Origin: Amorphochlora amoebiformis
Lineage: Eukaryota > Cercozoa > Chlorarachniophyceae
Length of the DNA stretch: 64,000 bases
Direction: 5' to 3'
Assembly (NCBI GenBank): GCA_054601695.1
Contig: BAAHQB010000057.1
Coordinates: 1 to 64,000, forward strand
The notes under the pieces were generated by a model. The model was not told the origin of the DNA. It made no database searches and saw nothing but the letters and a program-made list of their open reading frames with translations. Of the stretch, positions 29,443 through 64,000 are shown one piece after another (within the stretch, counting starts at the first letter, position 1; each line of letters begins with the position of its first letter). The translations under genes and the position numbers were made by a program.

Positions 29443-30402
29443 TGACTGATCGTCAAGTCAATGTTTCTCTTTGTTCAGGTAAAACACCCAAAGATTACGT
29501 AACATAGGGTTAACGTTGGGTTTGCTGTTCAGAGTGCAAAAAGTAGGATAATGAAAACATCCGAATAGTTTATTTTCTTATCTGTTTTCCTATGTGCGTA
29601 GTACATTACAAGATGAAGAACGGACCCTCAAGGTCTACACATATAAATACGAAAAGTGGCGACGTACAGCGTTTTACAGCTTCTGTGTACCTATATTCTG
29701 CCCTTCCTTCCCTTTAGTTTTTGTTGGATTATTTCTCCCTTTTTGTTTGTGATACATTGCTAAGTTTTTTTGGTTTGTTTTCAAGAAAAACACCTTAGTG
29801 TTTTTGTCTCTTGAAAATAATCTTGATCGAATTGCGACTCTGGTCAACTACAGAAATCTTATCAATTTTTCTTTCATTCTCTAATTTTTCTGGTTGATCA
29901 AAAGAACAAAGTGATTTCGAAGATTGAGAAAAAAAGAGAAAAAATGAATTAGTAACCAACCAGATTGTACAGGCCGTCTTAGCACTCACTCAATCCACGC
30001 AAGAGTTGGTTGGCAGTGATAATTGGAGACATTTGCTTTTTTCTATTAAATACCCCATTTTTTCTTGTTATTTCTCCGCTACAGCGTCTCGAACTAGAAA
30101 AATTCTTCCTCAATTCTTTTGCCCCACACATGGATTATGTATTCCTCGACTAGGAGAACTTGATGTAATTCTTTGATATCGAGTTCAAATTCCTTTTCTC
30201 GACGTTGGTTTGCGATGGTTTTCTGAATTTTCTTTTCTACATGACCTAGCGCACACATTTACTAATCTTTCGGCGATGTACAGTACTGCGGCACTATATT
30301 GATTGTCATGTGCTGAAATTTAAAGTTCATGACTGAAGTTTAGTTACATGTGAATTTATTTATCTAGTTTTTTGGACGGTACACACAAGACGCACGCACA
30401 TT

Positions 30403-30471
<69 letters not shown>

Positions 30472-30773
30472 TTACGAGATACATACCACTAATACAACTT
30501 TACAAGTGAATATATTCTTCATTGATGAATGAAAGTCGCATGTGTACACTAGGTCTAGTAGGTACATGACTACAAATTAGTATACAATACATTGTTCATC
30601 GGGATATAATCTAGATAATCTAGAAAATACCTAGAATACTACATCTAGTACACGTACTGAGTGAGTCTTAGATCTAGAAGAAATATATCATAATAAATGT
30701 ATCTTATATATGTATCTAGTGTAAATACACATGCCACACACACACACTAGACACACACATATCATCATGGGGT

Positions 30774-30833
<60 letters not shown>

Positions 30834-31084
30834 AATACATATATATATATATATATATATACATGTATCAATATATATATCACATATCTAGATATATACA
30901 ATATATCACGTGTTAGCTTGTCTAGCTTGTTGATTAGTATTGAAACCAGTATTGTAAAACAACCCGTATTGAAAAAACCTATGCACAGTTCAGCAAGACT
31001 GCCTTGCACTACCGTGGACGACACGACATATACATACGTACGATTTCAGGTTATATCATGCTATGTACTAGATGCAGGTGAACA

Positions 31085-31212
31085 TATGTACGTACGTCGT
31101 GATGCGTACGTCATGATACCTAGATACGTACGTGATACGTACGTCGTGATACGTACGTCGTGATACATCACGAACGTCGTGAACGAACGTCGTGATACGT
31201 ACGTGCGTACGT
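31085..31212. repeat. Tandem array of a 14-bp self-complementary motif
   Basis: Imperfect repeats of acgtacgtcgtgat, about seven to eight units, some inverted (atcacgaacgtcgtg). The unit contains the palindrome ACGTACGT, so the array can fold on itself. Small open frames across it are by-products of the repeat. Confidence 0.85.
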
Positions 31213-31319
31213 CTAGTAGAGTGAACTTGGCAAATTGAGTACGAGCATCCGGTCAGCACGGTACGTATTGAATAATTTGAATTGCAGCACATACCGTACA
31301 TATCTAGATATATACAGTA

Positions 31320-31480
31320 TCAGGTAGTAGCACAAGGCACTACTTATTACTCCCAAGACCAAGCCTAGTATGGAACTATCGAGCTCCCCGATGAAGCCAG
31401 CAACCGACTGATTACGGGAGACTGCCGTGGACGGGCTTCCATCCATGAACTAGATGAAAGTGACAAGTCCTAGAAGTCGT
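31320..31480 (-). repeat. Diverged inverted partial copy of the 497-bp repeat
   Basis: The reverse complement aligns with about 15741-15890 at roughly 80% by eye, sharing cggggagctcgata, cttggtcttgggagtaat and agtagtgccttgtgct. This shows the 497-bp segment is part of a dispersed family, not only a local duplication. Confidence 0.8.
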
Positions 31481-31787
31481 GCAAGACTTCTCGAATTGAT
31501 AGTTATTTCTACGATATTACTTAGTTACGTTTCACGTTCTAGACTGAGTTTACTTAGTAAGTTTAGACGAGTTTGAAGCTTACAGATCATACCAAAGATT
31601 TGGTAAATATTTAACACTGTTACTAGTATTTATTACTACAAACATTGTCAAATTGAAGTTCAACTAACCGGTTGCTGGTATAAGTCTAACTTCTGGAATT
31701 TGCTAGGGTAAAGCGGCTTGTTTAATACGAAGACCGTGAACCACTGACCGAAAACTTTAAACATTACTGTCCACGAGGCAAGATGGC

Positions 31788-46832
<15,045 letters not shown>

Positions 46833-46869
46833 TCATAGATCGGAAGCCAGTTCTGTTGGATATTCGCGC
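46833..46869. promoter_or_regulatory. 37-bp gap between two divergent start codons
   Basis: The coiled-coil gene starts at complement 46832 and the acid phosphatase gene at 46870. No in-frame upstream exon is needed for either. Their 5' UTRs or core promoters must overlap, unless one has an unseen upstream non-coding exon. Confidence 0.6.
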
Positions 46870-56823
<9,954 letters not shown>

Positions 56824-57458
56824 TCTTGACCAGAGCTTGACTCAGGATGACCTATATCTCTAGATCTAGGGTATCTTTAGTCTTCAGTATACACACACAT
56901 ACATATACACATCTAGCACATACATATTTTATATTATACGTATATTATACGTACATTCACTCAAGGAGTTTTAGCTACCACTGAAGGCTTGATATATGGC
57001 CGACTAATTTAATATAATATTACTGGTGCAATAGCTAGAAACGTGCATCAAGCTAGACTATAGATACTATACTCCAGATACTCTCGCCAGAGATATACCG
57101 GATATACTATGTCTAGATACTACCCTGTAGTCTAGATAGTACTAGTACTAGCAAAACTAACTAGTAGTAGTTGTTGCAGAGAATCTCTAGAATCTGCCAG
57201 AGATCATCATGATAATCGAGCTAGCTCTAGTCTAGTACTAGTAGTAATAGCCAGACGCTAGAGACGGTATCGATATATTACTATCCGATACCAGTATAGA
57301 TTCTATATACTAGTGTATCTGTAGATATAGGTAATTTTGTACGACAAATCTTAACCTAGATAATATCTACAATATTGATGTAACACTAGTAACAGGTTTA
57401 ATGAGTTCGCGAATCGATCCCAGACAGCCGGACTCAGTATTTATTCTAGTTCTAGTAG
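56824..57458. other. Convergent spacer, CTAG-rich
   Basis: Tail-to-tail spacer between the acid phosphatase gene and the rightmost gene. From about 57040 to 57330 it is full of CTAG, TAGTAC and CTAGTACTAG palindromes, resembling 17800-17930 and 30550-30680. No gene is seen. Confidence 0.7.
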
Positions 57459-63825
<6,367 letters not shown>

Positions 63826-63833
63826 CTGATTTG

Positions 63834-63875
<42 letters not shown>

Positions 63876-64000
63876 ACATGTGTAAATATATACAAATTTA
63901 TATACATGCATATATATGTACACATGTATGCATATACATATATATACACACATATACACATTATGTACACATATGTTATGTATAGATGTACATACATATT

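Larger units (their letters stand above)
29443..31787. other. Convergent spacer between DEG1-like and coiled-coil genes
   Basis: 2.3 kb tail-to-tail spacer. The first kilobase (29450-30380) is AT-rich but not microsatellite and shows no coding model. Then come (TA)n tracts at 30404-30470 and 30775-30885, a CTAG-rich part (about 30550-30680), a 14-bp tandem array (31085-31212) and an inverted diverged copy of the 497-bp repeat (31320-31480). The segment to 31787 holds nothing I can name. Confidence 0.7.

Noticed and set aside
31213-31446. Minus-strand open frame MDGSPSTAVSRNQS...
   Set aside because: It lies in the dispersed repeat; the two other copies of that repeat have stops in the same frame.

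Overview
This window is nuclear DNA from an intron-dense eukaryote, most likely a photosynthetic protist. Almost all sequence outside exons is made of long (TA)n and (TATG/TACA)n microsatellite, and very short exons (about 20-120 bp) sit as islands of normal composition. I built gene models by reading exons on both strands and requiring GT-AG (once GC-AG) borders, reading phase kept across each junction, and similarity to known families recalled from memory. No database search was run. TTAGGG-like motifs are scattered in introns and spacers, which hints at a TTAGGG telomere type. The DEG1-like protease carries what looks like a signal peptide, a transit-peptide-like stretch and a twin-arginine lumen signal. 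That suggests a plastid of secondary origin, but I cannot name the lineage.

Layout from left to right: VPS52 (minus, 14835 to beyond the left edge, 37 exons in the window). A small plus-strand gene starting at 14929, and a related plus-strand terminal exon ending at 17298; their 3' parts share a perfect 497-bp direct repeat. A CCR4/PDE12-type endonuclease-exonuclease-phosphatase (minus, 22235-17951, 12 exons). A plastid DEG1-like serine protease (plus, 22469-29442, 20 exons). A 1,248-residue coiled-coil protein (minus, 46832-31788, 16 exons). An ACP6-like histidine acid phosphatase (plus, 46870-56823, 25 exons). An unassigned gene (minus, from beyond the right edge to 57459, 10 exons seen).

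The genes alternate strictly in orientation. Head-to-head pairs have start codons only 93, 233 and 37 bp apart. Tail-to-tail pairs are separated by spacers of about 0.6-2.3 kb that carry the non-TA repeats (CTAG-rich tracts, the dispersed 497-bp element, a 14-bp tandem array). The products are housekeeping proteins of separate pathways: endosome-to-Golgi tethering, RNA or oligonucleotide turnover, thylakoid proteolysis, a coiled-coil (perhaps basal body or cytoskeletal) protein and phosphate ester hydrolysis. I see no operon-like pathway logic.

The most unusual signal is a recurring local duplication. At five places in three genes, the splice acceptor and 5' part of an exon have been copied just upstream in the same intron. 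This leaves truncated 'exon stubs', and in one case a short minisatellite built on the acceptor.
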